A stretch of DNA of 64,000 bases from Methylorubrum rhodinum (GCF_014199935.1 NZ_JACHOP010000023.1:1-64000); one strand, 5' to 3'; positions 8,845 to 17,475 are shown, numbered from the stretch's first letter. The notes: a model not told the origin generated them from the sequence alone. Program-made: numbers and translations.

Positions 8845-10214
8845 CCCAGTCGTCGCGCCCGCAGGACGGGCGCGCCGCGCTCGCCGGCTTCGTCACCAAC
8901 CGGCTCGGCCGCGCCAACGCCGCGCGCCCCGAGCCGGCGGCGGAGACGCGCGCGCCCGCCCGCTCCGAACACCAGAGCTTCGAGAAGCTGACGGGCTACC
9001 GCGAGCTGAAGCTCCAGCGCTCGGCCGCCGACCTGATCGGGCTGAACAACCCGTTCTTCCGCGTCCACGAGACCCGCGCGGCGGCGACCACGCGGATCGA
9101 CGGCAAGGCGTTGGCCAACTACTCGTCCTACGACTATCTCGGCCTCAACGGGCACCCGGCCGTGAGCGGGGCGGCGCGCAAGGCGATCGAGGCGTTCGGC
9201 ACCTCGGCCTCGGCGAGCCGGCTGGTGGCGGGCGAGCGGCCGGTCCATCTCAAGCTGGAGCGGGCGCTGGCCTCGCATTACGGCACGGAAGCCTGCGTCA
9301 TCATGGTGAGCGGGCACGCCACCAACGTCACCGCCATCGGCGCCATGCTGGAGCCGGCGGACGTGATCTTTCACGATGCGCTGATCCACAACAGCGTGGT
9401 CACGGGCGCGCAGCTCTCCGGGGCGCAACGCCGCTCCTTCGCCCACAACGACCCGGCCGCCCTGGAAAAGCTCCTGGAGGCGACGCGCCACGAACATCGC
9501 CGGGCGCTGATCGTGGTCGAGGGGCTCTACAGCATGGACGGCGACGCGCCGGATCTGGCCGCCTTCGTCGAACTGAAGCGCCGCTACGATTGCTGGCTGA
9601 TGGTGGACGACGCCCACGGCCTCGGCGTGCTCGGCCGCACGGGGGCCGGCCTGCACGAGCATTGCGGCGTCGAGGCCTCCGACGTCGATATCTGGATGGG
9701 CACGCTGTCGAAGGCGCTCTCGTCCTGCGGCGGCTATGTCTGCGGGCCGGGGGTGCTGATCGAGTACCTGAAATGCACCGCGGGCGGCTTCCTCTACAGC
9801 GTCGGCATGTCCCCGCCGCTCGCCGCCGCCGCCGAGGCCGCCCTCTCGGTGATGCATGCCGAGCCCGAGCGCGTCGAGCGCCTGCGCCGCAACGGCGGGC
9901 TGTTCCTGACGGCGGCCAGGAAGCGCGGCCTCAACACCGGCACGAGCCTGGGCCTCGCGGTGATCCCGGTCATCGTCGGCGATTCGCTCAAAGCCGTGAC
10001 GCTCTCCGACCGCCTGTTCAAGCGCGGCATCAACGTCCAGCCGATCATCCACCCGGCCGTGCCGGAGCGTTCGTCGCGGTTGCGCTTCTTCATGACCTCC
10101 GAGCACACGCCGGAACAGATCGCCGAGACGGTGGCGGCGGTGGCGGAAGAGTTGGCGGCGCTCGAGACCGGCGCGACGCTGATCGAGCAGTTGATGGCGC
10201 GCCGGGGGGCGTAA
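8841..10214 (+). CDS. PLP-dependent alpha-oxoamine synthase (AONS/SPT family)
   Basis: A 457-residue fold-type I PLP enzyme that condenses an amino acid with an acyl thioester and releases CO2 (8-amino-7-oxononanoate synthase, serine palmitoyltransferase, KBL and ALAS family). Family motifs are present: NYSSYDYLGL, GTSASASRLVAGE, the VDDAHGLGVLG aspartate that contacts the PLP ring, and Lys291 in GTLSKALSS that forms the internal aldimine. It begins four bases inside the PKS gene (ATGA overlap), so the two are translationally coupled. Compared with ordinary AONS proteins (about 385-400 residues) it has roughly 55 extra N-terminal residues, Ala/Arg/Pro-rich, before the first conserved helix. 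The genetic coupling and the missing PKS thioesterase argue that it offloads the ACP-bound chain as a 2-amino-3-ketone or simple aminoketone. It could instead be a biotin enzyme, but no other bio gene is nearby. Confidence 0.93.
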   Translation: MTQSSRPQDGRAALAGFVTNRLGRANAARPEPAAETRAPARSEHQSFEKLTGYRELKLQRSAADLIGLNNPFFRVHETRAAATTRIDGKALANYSSYDYLGLNGHPAVSGAARKAIEAFGTSASASRLVAGERPVHLKLERALASHYGTEACVIMVSGHATNVTAIGAMLEPADVIFHDALIHNSVVTGAQLSGAQRRSFAHNDPAALEKLLEATRHEHRRALIVVEGLYSMDGDAPDLAAFVELKRRYDCWLMVDDAHGLGVLGRTGAGLHEHCGVEASDVDIWMGTLSKALSSCGGYVCGPGVLIEYLKCTAGGFLYSVGMSPPLAAAAEAALSVMHAEPERVERLRRNGGLFLTAARKRGLNTGTSLGLAVIPVIVGDSLKAVTLSDRLFKRGINVQPIIHPAVPERSSRLRFFMTSEHTPEQIAETVAAVAEELAALETGATLIEQLMARRGA

Positions 10215-10221
10215 AGCGCCC

Positions 10222-10383
10222 AAACCCTCCCCCCTCTGCGGGGGAGGGTGTCCGCGGAGCGGACGGGAGAGGGGAACCACGGTTCCGCTTGGCCGCCCTC
10301 GACGCGAATTCTCTGGAAACGTCGTTCCCCTCACCCGACCCCCTTCGGGGGCCACCCTCCCCCGCGGAGGGGGGAGGGTTTTT
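10222..10383. terminator. Bidirectional terminator in a long inverted repeat
   Basis: Between convergent genes. On the plus strand CCCTCCCCC (10355-10363) pairs with GGGGGAGGG (10370-10378) and is followed by five T, a good intrinsic terminator for the PKS operon. Near the other end CCCTCCCCC (10225-10233) pairs with GGGGGAGGG (10240-10248), and on the minus strand this is followed by TTT. The two ends are themselves inverted copies, including GGGAGAGGGGAAC against GTTCCCCTCACCC, so the whole 160 bases looks like a mobile-type palindromic repeat recruited as a terminator. Confidence 0.7.
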
Positions 10384-10397
10384 GCCGTCGCGATTGA

Positions 10398-11069
10398 TCA
10401 GGGCTTCCCGGCCAACCAGATCACGTGCCGCGCCCCGCGCTTGCCCCGCGCCCGCGTGGCCACTTCCTCGACCGTGAACCACGCCTGCCCGAGCCGCCGG
10501 GTGAAGGCCGCGTCGGGATGGGCCGACCACACCGCCAGCACGCCGCCGGGGCGAAGCGCCGCGCTGGCGGCCGCGAGGCCGGCAGTGTCGTAGAGACAGT
10601 CGTTGGCCGCGCGGGTAAGGCCGTCGGGGCCGTTGTCGACGTCGAGGAGGATCGCGTCGTAGGCGTTCACCCGCTCGCGGATCAAAGCCGCCACGTCGGC
10701 CGCGCGGATCGTGACGCGGGGATCGTCGAGGCTTCCGCCGGTCAGTTCCGCCATCGGCCCGCGGGCCCATTCCAGCACCGCCGGCACGATCTCGGCGACG
10801 GTGATCGTAGCTTTGGGCGGCAAATGGTCGAGCGCCGCGCGGAGCGTAAAGCCCATGCCGTAGCCGCCGATCAGCACCCGCGGCGCGGCGACGCCTGCAA
10901 CCCGCTCGGCGGCGAGCCGGGCCAGCGCCTCCTCCGAGCCGAAGAGGCGGCTGTTCATGAGTTCGGTGCGGTCGAGCTGGATCGAGAACTCGGTCCCCCG
11001 CCGCATCAGCCGCAGCGTGCCGGCTTCGCCGGGGATCGGGGCGGTGTCGAGGTGTTCCCAGGGGATCAT
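10398..11069 (-). CDS. Spermidine-synthase-like SAM-fold protein
   Basis: A 223-residue protein with the Rossmann fold of the spermidine synthase/SAM methyltransferase group: VLIGGYGMGFTLRAAL as the glycine-rich nucleotide loop, VAEIVPAVLEWAR with the acidic residue that would bind the ribose, YDAILLDVDNGP as the acidic post-beta4 motif, and LRPGGVLAVWS. The typical polyamine-binding signatures are not evident, so aminopropyl transfer is unproven; a methyltransferase is equally possible. I start at ATG 11069 (MIPWEHLDTA). The frame is open further upstream to 11183, but that part translates a palindromic repeat into Pro/Gly-rich sequence and is not credible. It lies downstream of shc on the same strand, separated by 138 bases of repeat, and need not be in the hopanoid operon. 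Confidence 0.8.
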   Translation of the reverse strand: MIPWEHLDTAPIPGEAGTLRLMRRGTEFSIQLDRTELMNSRLFGSEEALARLAAERVAGVAAPRVLIGGYGMGFTLRAALDHLPPKATITVAEIVPAVLEWARGPMAELTGGSLDDPRVTIRAADVAALIRERVNAYDAILLDVDNGPDGLTRAANDCLYDTAGLAAASAALRPGGVLAVWSAHPDAAFTRRLGQAWFTVEEVATRARGKRGARHVIWLAGKP

Positions 11070-11080
11070 GCGTGGCGACG

Positions 11081-11195
11081 GTCTCTCCTCCCCCTTGCGG
11101 GGAGGAGTTGGAGGTGGGGGTGGCTCAGGAGGAAACGCAGCGGTGCCGCCTGCACGACCCCCACCCTCGATCCCTCCCCGCAAGGGGGAGGGAAG
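11081..11195. repeat. Palindromic intergenic repeat, GC-rich
   Basis: Two hairpins, each with a CTCCTCCCC or CCCTCCCC type arm around a TTGC/GCAA centre (about 11084-11107 and 11170-11192), arranged as an imperfect inverted repeat of each other. It is similar in style to the element at 10222-10383. It lies between shc and the spermidine-synthase-like gene and can act as a transcription stop or RNA-stabilising hairpin. Confidence 0.6.
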
Positions 11196-11207
11196 AAAAC
11201 GTCGCGC

Positions 11208-13247
11208 TTACATCCCGAACTGCACTTCGCGGCTGTTCCCCCGCTTCAAATTGCGGAAGCGCGCCATGGCCCAGAGGGGGAAGAACTTCGGATAGCCGTG
11301 GTAGCGGAGGTAGAACACCCGCGGGAAGCCGGTGGCCGTGTAGCGCTCCTCGCTCCACAGCCCGTCGCCACCTTGCGTGCGCAGCAGGTAGTTGACGCCC
11401 CGCGCCACGGCCGGATCGTCGACCTCTCCCGCCGCCATGAGGGCGAGCAGCGCCCAGGCGGTCTGCGAGGCAGTGGAGTAGCCCGGCTCGAATTCGGGGT
11501 TGAGCTTGTAGGACGAGGCGTCCTCGCCCCAGCCGCCATCCGGGTTCTGGATGCGGATCAGCCACGCCACGGCCTTGCGGATCTCGGGCGACTGCGGATC
11601 GACGCCCGCGGCGTTCAGCGCGCAGAGCACCGACCACGTGCCGTAGATGAAGTTCATGCCCCAGCGGCCGTACCAGCTCCCGTCCTTCTCCTGGTCGTTG
11701 AGCAGGTAGGTGACGCCGCGGTCCAGCGCGCGGCTCGTCGCGCGGGTCTCGCCGAGCTGCGACAGCATCGAGACGACGCGGGCGGTGACATCCGCGGTCG
11801 GCGGATCGAGCAGCGCGCCGTGATCCGAGAACGGGATGTGGTTGAGGTAGTGATGGTTGTTGTCGGCATCGAACGCCGCCCAGCCGCCATCGGCGCTCTG
11901 CAGGCCCTCGACCCATTCGCGGGCGCGGGCGATGGCGTTGGAATAGTCCGGCATGTCGCTCACCAGCCCGTGCTGGCGCATGGCGCGGTCCATGGCCATC
12001 ACGACGACGGCGGTGTCGTCGAGATCGGGATAGTGCGGGTTGGCGTACTGGAACGCCCAGCCGCCGGGGCGCACGTTCGGCTTGGTCTCGGCCCAGTCGC
12101 CCTTGATGTCGAGCACCTGAAGGGGCTTGAGCCAATCGAGGCCCGCGCGGGCGTTGGCCTCGGCCTGGGCGCCGCCGGCCTCGAGCATGGCATGGCTGTT
12201 CAGCGCCGTGTCCCAGACCGGGGAGAGGCAGGGCTGAACGTAGGCCTCGTCGTCCTTCTCGGCCACAAGCTTCTCGATCGCCTCCAGGGCGATCTTCACC
12301 TGCGGATGATCCGGCGGATAGCCCAGCACCTCGTACATCAGCACCGAGTTGACCATGGCCGGGAAAATGGCGCCGAGCCCGTCCTCGCCGTTCAGGCGCT
12401 CGCTGGTCCAGGCCACGGCCTTGTCGATGGCGCGCTGGCGGATGCCCTTGGGGAATTTGTCCTGCGTCCGCTGCAGCACGCGGTCGATCGCGCCGAAGAT
12501 CGGCGTCCACGGCCAGGTGGCGTGCGGCGAGCCCGGCCAGGTGCGCACCGATTCGGGCGGGGTGACGAACAATTCGGCCACGCCGATGCCGCGCGGGTTG
12601 ATGGCCCGCGGCTTCTTCGCCTGGATGACGAAGAGCGGCACCATGGTGCAGCGGGCCCAGTACGACACCTTGTCGAGGTGGAACGGGAACCACTTTGGCA
12701 GGTGCATCACCTCCACCGGCATCACCGGCACGGCGCGCCACGGCACCTCGCCGTAGAGCGCCAGCAGGATGCGGGTGAAGACGTTGGCGTTGGCCGCGCC
12801 CCCGCGCTGGAGGATCGCCTTGCGGGCCGCGCGCATGTGGGCGGCCTCGATGTCGTCGCCGATCATCTTGAGGGCGAAATAGGCCTTCACCGTCGCGCTG
12901 ATGTCGAACGGCCCGTCATGGACGAGCGCCCAGCCGCCATGCGCCTTCGACTGCGTGCGCCGCAGGTAGTTGCCGATCTTGGCCTCCAGCCCGTCCCGCG
13001 GCACGGTCGCGCGGAAGTGGTGGAACAGGATGTACTCGGAGGGGATCGTCGCATCCGCCTCCAGCTCGAAGCAGATGTGACCGTCGGACTGCGTCATGGC
13101 CGTGAGCGCGCGGGTGGCGTCCTGCACGCCGCGCTCCACGTCGGCGAGCGACACGTCGCGCGTCTTCGGACGGTGCAGTTGCTCGACCTTGCCTGCCGCC
13201 TCGCGCATCGCCGTCGCCTCTCCGGACTGTCGTGATGCCGTGGTCAT
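11208..13247 (-). CDS. shc: Squalene-hopene cyclase
   Basis: Cyclises squalene to hop-22(29)-ene and diplopterol, the core step of hopanoid synthesis, as a monotopic inner-membrane enzyme. The 679-residue protein is a full-length class II triterpene cyclase. It has the DLDDTA motif at 408-413 (Asp410 is the expected proton donor, matching the DXDD motif of the family) and several QW repeats, including the DGGWAAFDADNN, DGSWYGRWGMNFIYGTW and PDGGWGED segments. The N-terminus is somewhat longer than that of the Alicyclobacillus enzyme. It starts at ATG 13247, three bases after the stop of hpnE, and closes the hpnA-hpnC-hpnD-hpnE-shc operon. Confidence 0.97.
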   Translation of the reverse strand: MTTASRQSGEATAMREAAGKVEQLHRPKTRDVSLADVERGVQDATRALTAMTQSDGHICFELEADATIPSEYILFHHFRATVPRDGLEAKIGNYLRRTQSKAHGGWALVHDGPFDISATVKAYFALKMIGDDIEAAHMRAARKAILQRGGAANANVFTRILLALYGEVPWRAVPVMPVEVMHLPKWFPFHLDKVSYWARCTMVPLFVIQAKKPRAINPRGIGVAELFVTPPESVRTWPGSPHATWPWTPIFGAIDRVLQRTQDKFPKGIRQRAIDKAVAWTSERLNGEDGLGAIFPAMVNSVLMYEVLGYPPDHPQVKIALEAIEKLVAEKDDEAYVQPCLSPVWDTALNSHAMLEAGGAQAEANARAGLDWLKPLQVLDIKGDWAETKPNVRPGGWAFQYANPHYPDLDDTAVVVMAMDRAMRQHGLVSDMPDYSNAIARAREWVEGLQSADGGWAAFDADNNHHYLNHIPFSDHGALLDPPTADVTARVVSMLSQLGETRATSRALDRGVTYLLNDQEKDGSWYGRWGMNFIYGTWSVLCALNAAGVDPQSPEIRKAVAWLIRIQNPDGGWGEDASSYKLNPEFEPGYSTASQTAWALLALMAAGEVDDPAVARGVNYLLRTQGGDGLWSEERYTATGFPRVFYLRYHGYPKFFPLWAMARFRNLKRGNSREVQFGM

Positions 13248-13250
13248 GCT

Positions 13251-14552
13251 TCAAGCGACTCCCTGTGCCTGTGCCCGCCCGCACATCCCGTTGCGGGACA
13301 ATGCGAGCGCGGCGTTCGTCCCAGAGCGGACCGCACCCTCGATGGTCGAGGGCAGGCCCGTCTCCGTCCAATCACCCGCCAGAACGAGATTCGGAATGCG
13401 CGTCGCGGCGCTTGCGCGCCGCGCGGCCTCGGCGGGCGTGGCCGCGAAGGTCGCCCGCTTCTCCTTGACGATCTGCCAGCTAGGCAATTCCCGTGCTACC
13501 CCATTGAGTTCCGCGATCTCAAGCCAGATTTGTCGGGCCAGCTCCTCGCGGGGCGCATCGAGCAGCCGATCGGCCCCGCTGATGGTGACCGAGAAGCGGT
13601 CCGGATAGGCGAACAGCCACTCGGTGAGACCGCCGACGACGCCGAGCAGCAGCGGCGCGCCCTCGGGCGGGCGGACCGCGAAATGCGCGTTGACGATGGA
13701 TCGGAACGCTTTGGGGGTCGGCGTGCCGGGCAGCAGGTCCTCGATCACCCACGGTGGCAGGGCCAGCACCACCGAATCGTCCGGGCCGATCACGGTCGGC
13801 TCGTCGGTGAAGTCGAGGCGCTCGACGCGATTCGGCCCGAGGCTGACCGCGCGCAGACGGCGACCGTAGCGGATCTCGGCGCCGCGCTCCGTCAGGAAGC
13901 GAATCGCCGGATCGACGAAGGCGGTGGACAGGCCCTCGACCGCCACCAGCGGGCGGCAGGCGCGCCCGCCCGCGCCGAGCGTCTCGCGCAGGATCGTGGC
14001 GGCCAGCCCCACATCGCTCTCGCGCGGATCGGTGTTCAGCGCCGCGAGCAGCACCGGATGCCACAGCCGGTCGTAGAGCGGGCCCTCGCAGGCCATCTTC
14101 TCGCCGATGGTGCCGCTCTTGCCCGGCGCGCTGCCGGAGGCCGCCATCATCAGCGAGAGCGGCGCGAGATAATCGCGGGCGCGGGTGCCCGGCACACGGC
14201 GCCCGGCGCGCAGCACCCACCACGGCAGGCGGCCGGGATTCGGGCGCAGGGTCCAGCGCTCGCCGGTGCGCAGGTCCGCGAACGGGAAGGCGGCCTCGTC
14301 CGGGCCGGTCAGCGCGTCGGCGGGCGCGCCGATCCGCTGCATGAAGTCGAGGGTCGAGCGGTTGCCCGACAAGAGCAGGTGGTTGCCGTTGTCGATGGTG
14401 AGCCCGAGCGCCGGGTCGTAATACGAGCGGCAGCGCCCGCCCGCCTGCTTGGCGGCCTCGTGCAGCACGACAGGGGTGCCGGCCTCGGCGAGCGAGACGG
14501 CCGCCGAGAGACCGGCAAGGCCGGCGCCGACGACGTGAACGGTGCCCGTCAT
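13251..14552 (-). CDS. hpnE: Hydroxysqualene dehydroxylase HpnE
   Basis: FAD-dependent amine-oxidase-family enzyme that reduces hydroxysqualene to squalene, third of the three bacterial squalene-forming steps. The 433-residue protein opens with the dinucleotide-binding loop VHVVGAGLAGLSAA, followed by an acidic ribose-binding residue in VVLHEAA, then GGRCRSYYD as in the family. Near the C-terminus is the FAD motif LVLAGDWTETGLPSTIEGAVRSG. It starts at ATG 14552, sharing one base with the hpnD stop codon. The frame upstream is open only because it shadows hpnD. Confidence 0.94.
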   Translation of the reverse strand: MTGTVHVVGAGLAGLSAAVSLAEAGTPVVLHEAAKQAGGRCRSYYDPALGLTIDNGNHLLLSGNRSTLDFMQRIGAPADALTGPDEAAFPFADLRTGERWTLRPNPGRLPWWVLRAGRRVPGTRARDYLAPLSLMMAASGSAPGKSGTIGEKMACEGPLYDRLWHPVLLAALNTDPRESDVGLAATILRETLGAGGRACRPLVAVEGLSTAFVDPAIRFLTERGAEIRYGRRLRAVSLGPNRVERLDFTDEPTVIGPDDSVVLALPPWVIEDLLPGTPTPKAFRSIVNAHFAVRPPEGAPLLLGVVGGLTEWLFAYPDRFSVTISGADRLLDAPREELARQIWLEIAELNGVARELPSWQIVKEKRATFAATPAEAARRASAATRIPNLVLAGDWTETGLPSTIEGAVRSGTNAALALSRNGMCGRAQAQGVA

Positions 14553-15397
14553 CACACGATCCCGTGGCGCAAGGCGACGAGGAGGAGGGACAGCTTGCCC
14601 GGCTTCACCCGCTGGCGCGGGGGCGCCCAGCCGCGGCGGATCACGGCGTCGAGATAGAGCCGGTAGGCCGCGGCCATCAGGCGGGCCGCCTTGGTGGCGC
14701 GACGCGGGCTGCGCTCGATGACCGCCCAGGTCTGGCGGTAATGCTCTTGCGCCTCCGCGGCCACGGCCGCGCAGACCTCGCCGAGGCGCGGATGCGCCAG
14801 CGCCGTCTCCGGCGTCGGGTTCATCAGGCCGATCCTGTGGAACTTCTCCATCGGCAGGTAGAGGCGCCCGCGCGTCGCGTCCTCGTCGATGTCGCGCAGG
14901 ATGTTGGTGAGCTGGAGCGCCCGGCCCTGGTGCCACGCGAGCTTGACGCCCGCCTCCTCCGGCATGCCGAAGATGCGCACGGACAGCCGCCCGACCGCGC
15001 TCGCGACCCGGTCGCAATAGAGGTCGAGCGTCGCCTCCGTGGGGGCGACGATGTCCTCGGCCGCGTCCATCGCCATGCCGTCGATGACGGCGATGAAGTC
15101 GTCGCGCTTCAGGCCGAAGCGGCGCACCGGCTCGACCAGTGGGCGCACGCGTTGAGGCGGATGGCCGGCATAGAGCGCGTCGATATCGGCGCGCCAGCTG
15201 TCGAGTTCGGCCGCGCGCAGGTCGCGCGGGCCGCCGTCGTCGGCGACGTCGTCCACCGCGCGGCAGAAGGCGTAGACGGCGTACATCGCCTCGCGCCGCT
15301 CCTTCGGGAGCAGCCGCATGGCGGTGTAGAACGACGAGCCCGCCGCCGGGAGCGCCGGGCCGGTCGCGGCCTGCATCGTGGTCGCGGCGGCACTCAT
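14552..15397 (-). CDS. hpnD: Presqualene diphosphate synthase HpnD
   Basis: Condenses two farnesyl diphosphates to presqualene diphosphate. A 281-residue trans-isoprenyl diphosphate synthase with both aspartate-rich motifs: FCRAVDDVADD near residue 50 and LQLTNILRDIDEDATRGRLYLP in the second half. Start ATG 15397 overlaps the hpnC stop by four bases (ATGA), so the pair is translationally coupled. It is told apart from HpnC by its intact second NILRDIDED motif, which the presqualene-forming member of the pair carries. Confidence 0.94.
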   Translation of the reverse strand: MSAAATTMQAATGPALPAAGSSFYTAMRLLPKERREAMYAVYAFCRAVDDVADDGGPRDLRAAELDSWRADIDALYAGHPPQRVRPLVEPVRRFGLKRDDFIAVIDGMAMDAAEDIVAPTEATLDLYCDRVASAVGRLSVRIFGMPEEAGVKLAWHQGRALQLTNILRDIDEDATRGRLYLPMEKFHRIGLMNPTPETALAHPRLGEVCAAVAAEAQEHYRQTWAVIERSPRRATKAARLMAAAYRLYLDAVIRRGWAPPRQRVKPGKLSLLLVALRHGIV

Positions 15398-16284
15398 CGT
15401 CCGGCTCTCGTTTTGGCGGCGCGGGGCCGGAAGGGGCGGCGCAGGAGCGTGACCGCGATGCCGCCGAGCGCGGTCAGCGCGAAGCCGGCCTTGCCGTGAT
15501 GGACTTTTTCGGAAAGCGGATCGCGGGTCAGCAGGCCCTTGGTCAGGACGACGGCGAGCCGGTGGATCGCGGCGATCTCCAGGCTCAGGCGCAGATCGTC
15601 TATGAGGCCGGGCAGCGGCTTGCCCTCCTCCAAGAGGTCGAGGGTGCGCTGCGCGAGTTCGCGGATCACGGCGAGTAGCTCGGGCGTGGCCTTGTCGCGC
15701 CCGAGCATCGACACGTCGGCGCCGTGGCGCGCCATGGTGTCGAGCGGGATGTAGACGCGGTTCAGATTGCGGAAATCCTTGCCGCAATCCTGCAGGTGGT
15801 TGAGCACCTGAAGCGCGGCGCAGATCGCATCCGAGGTCGGCCACACGCACGCCGGGTCCTCGCCGTGCACGTCGAGGACGAAGCGCCCCACCGGCATCGC
15901 CGAATAGCGGCAATAGTGGATCAACTCGTCCCAATCGGCGTAGCGGTCCTTGCGCGCATCCATGCGGAAGGCGTCGAGGAGTTCGAGCGCGTGGGTCGGC
16001 GGAAGGCGGTGGGACGCCAGCTCGCGCTTGAGCGGCTCGACCGAGGGGTCCGAGCCGCCCTTGCCGGTGAGCGCGTCGGCGAGTGCGTCCAAGAGTTCGA
16101 TCTTGCGCTCGGGCGACAGCCCGGTGTGGTCGGCGACGTCGTCGCCCGCGCGGACATAGTTGTAGAAAGCGAGGATCGCGCCGCGGTTCTTCGGGTGGAT
16201 CAGGTGCGAGGCGACCGGGAAATTCTCGTCGCGCTCGCCCTTGCCGGTGCGGGCGTCGGTGGCGGTCTGAAGGCCGGCGCTCAT
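15394..16284 (-). CDS. hpnC: Hydroxysqualene synthase HpnC
   Basis: Converts presqualene diphosphate to hydroxysqualene. A 296-residue squalene/phytoene-synthase fold protein. The first motif is NYVRAGDDVADH and the second is the altered form LQVLNHLQDCGKDFRNLNRVYIP characteristic of HpnC rather than HpnD. The C-terminus carries a hydrophobic stretch (GFALTALGGIAVTLL) followed by a basic tail, a plausible membrane contact. Start ATG 16284 overlaps the hpnA stop by four bases. Confidence 0.93.
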   Translation of the reverse strand: MSAGLQTATDARTGKGERDENFPVASHLIHPKNRGAILAFYNYVRAGDDVADHTGLSPERKIELLDALADALTGKGGSDPSVEPLKRELASHRLPPTHALELLDAFRMDARKDRYADWDELIHYCRYSAMPVGRFVLDVHGEDPACVWPTSDAICAALQVLNHLQDCGKDFRNLNRVYIPLDTMARHGADVSMLGRDKATPELLAVIRELAQRTLDLLEEGKPLPGLIDDLRLSLEIAAIHRLAVVLTKGLLTRDPLSEKVHHGKAGFALTALGGIAVTLLRRPFRPRAAKTRAGR

Positions 16285-17306
16285 CGCATGTACCCCGCTC
16301 GGCCGAACCAGGAAATCGCGTCCGACAGCCCCTCGCGGTAGGGCCGTGCGGTGTAGCCGAGTTCGGCGCGGGCTTTCGCGTCGGAGAAGAACATCCGGTA
16401 TTTCGACATCCGCACGCCGTCGATCGTCGCGAGCGGCGCCTTGCCGGTCACTCGGGCGATCTGCTCGGAGAGGAAGGCGATCGGGTAGATCACCGCGTAG
16501 GGCAACTTGGTCGTCGGCGCCTTGCGGCCGACGAGGCCCGCGATGTCGGCGAGCATGGTCGCCAGCATCACGTCCTCGCCCCCGAGGATGTAGCGCTCGC
16601 CGATGCGTCCCTTGCGGAGCGCCAGCAGATGGCCCGCGGCCACGTCGTCCACGTGGGCGAGGTTGAGGCCGGTATCGACGAAGGCCGGGATTTTTCCTTG
16701 AGCGGCATCGAGGATGATGCGGCCGGTCGGCGTCGGCTTCACGTCGCGCGGGCCGATCGGCGTCGAGGGGTTCACGATGACGGCGGGCAACCGGTCGCGC
16801 GCCACCATCTCCTCGACGACGCGCTCGGCCACGACCTTGCTGCGCTTGTAGGCGCCGATGGCGGTCTCCGGCGTCAGCGGCCGGGTCTCGTCGGCGGGGG
16901 TGCCGTCGTCGTGCGGTTTGATGGTGGCGACGCTCGACGTGTAGACGATCCGCTCGACGCCGGCCTTGAGCGCCTCCTCCATGAGGATGCGGGTGCCGTC
17001 GCGATTGGTACGGACGATCTCTTCCATGTCCGGCGCCCACAGCCGGTAGTCGGCCGCGGCGTGGATCAGGTAGCGCCGTCCGCGCATGGCGGCGGCCACC
17101 GCCGCCCGGTCGCGCATGTCGGCCTCGACGATCTCGACATCGGGCCAGGTCAGGTTGGTGCGCGGCGAGGAGGCGCGCACGGAGATGCGCACGGAAAAAC
17201 CGGCGGCGCGAAACACGTCCACCAGGGCGGCGCCCAGGAAGCCGCTGGCACCGGTGATCAGCACCGGCCCCACCTCGAACGGGCCGCTTCGTGTCGGCTC
17301 TGTCAT
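16281..17306 (-). CDS. hpnA: Hopanoid-associated NAD-dependent sugar epimerase HpnA
   Basis: A 341-residue extended short-chain dehydrogenase with the nucleotide-binding loop VLITGASGFLGAALV, the catalytic YxxxK in GAYKRSKVVAER, and the NPSTPIGPRDVKPTPTGR segment seen in the hopanoid-linked HpnA family. Its exact reaction is not settled in the literature; it is named by its constant presence in hopanoid operons. I start at ATG 17306 (MTEPTRSG); the open frame upstream has no conserved sequence. First gene of the coupled block hpnA-C-D-E-shc. Confidence 0.9.
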   Translation of the reverse strand: MTEPTRSGPFEVGPVLITGASGFLGAALVDVFRAAGFSVRISVRASSPRTNLTWPDVEIVEADMRDRAAVAAAMRGRRYLIHAAADYRLWAPDMEEIVRTNRDGTRILMEEALKAGVERIVYTSSVATIKPHDDGTPADETRPLTPETAIGAYKRSKVVAERVVEEMVARDRLPAVIVNPSTPIGPRDVKPTPTGRIILDAAQGKIPAFVDTGLNLAHVDDVAAGHLLALRKGRIGERYILGGEDVMLATMLADIAGLVGRKAPTTKLPYAVIYPIAFLSEQIARVTGKAPLATIDGVRMSKYRMFFSDAKARAELGYTARPYREGLSDAISWFGRAGYMR

Positions 17307-17475
17307 GGTACTCGCGTGATCGACCGGGGAGCCCGCGCCCGCCGGCCGGCGGAGGTTGGGGCGAATGGAAGCGCCGCGCCCGCTCAAGTCTCCGATTCGG
17401 AGGCCCGAGGCGGTGCGGCGCTTCTCTCATTCATGGCGCAAGGCGGCAAGCTCCGCGCCTGCTCACTCAATCGCG

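Noticed and set aside
8841..10214. Annotation of the oxoamine synthase as a biotin-pathway bioF
   Set aside because: No bio genes nearby, an unusual N-terminal extension, and translational coupling to a PKS that lacks a release domain.
11070..11183. Longer N-terminus for the spermidine-synthase-like protein
   Set aside because: The extra 38 codons are a translated palindromic repeat (Gly- and Pro-rich); ATG 11069 begins the conserved part.
10425..13235. 936-codon plus-strand frame across the squalene-hopene cyclase gene
   Set aside because: It is a shadow of shc and the spermidine-synthase-like gene; the composition is low-complexity and no family is recognisable.
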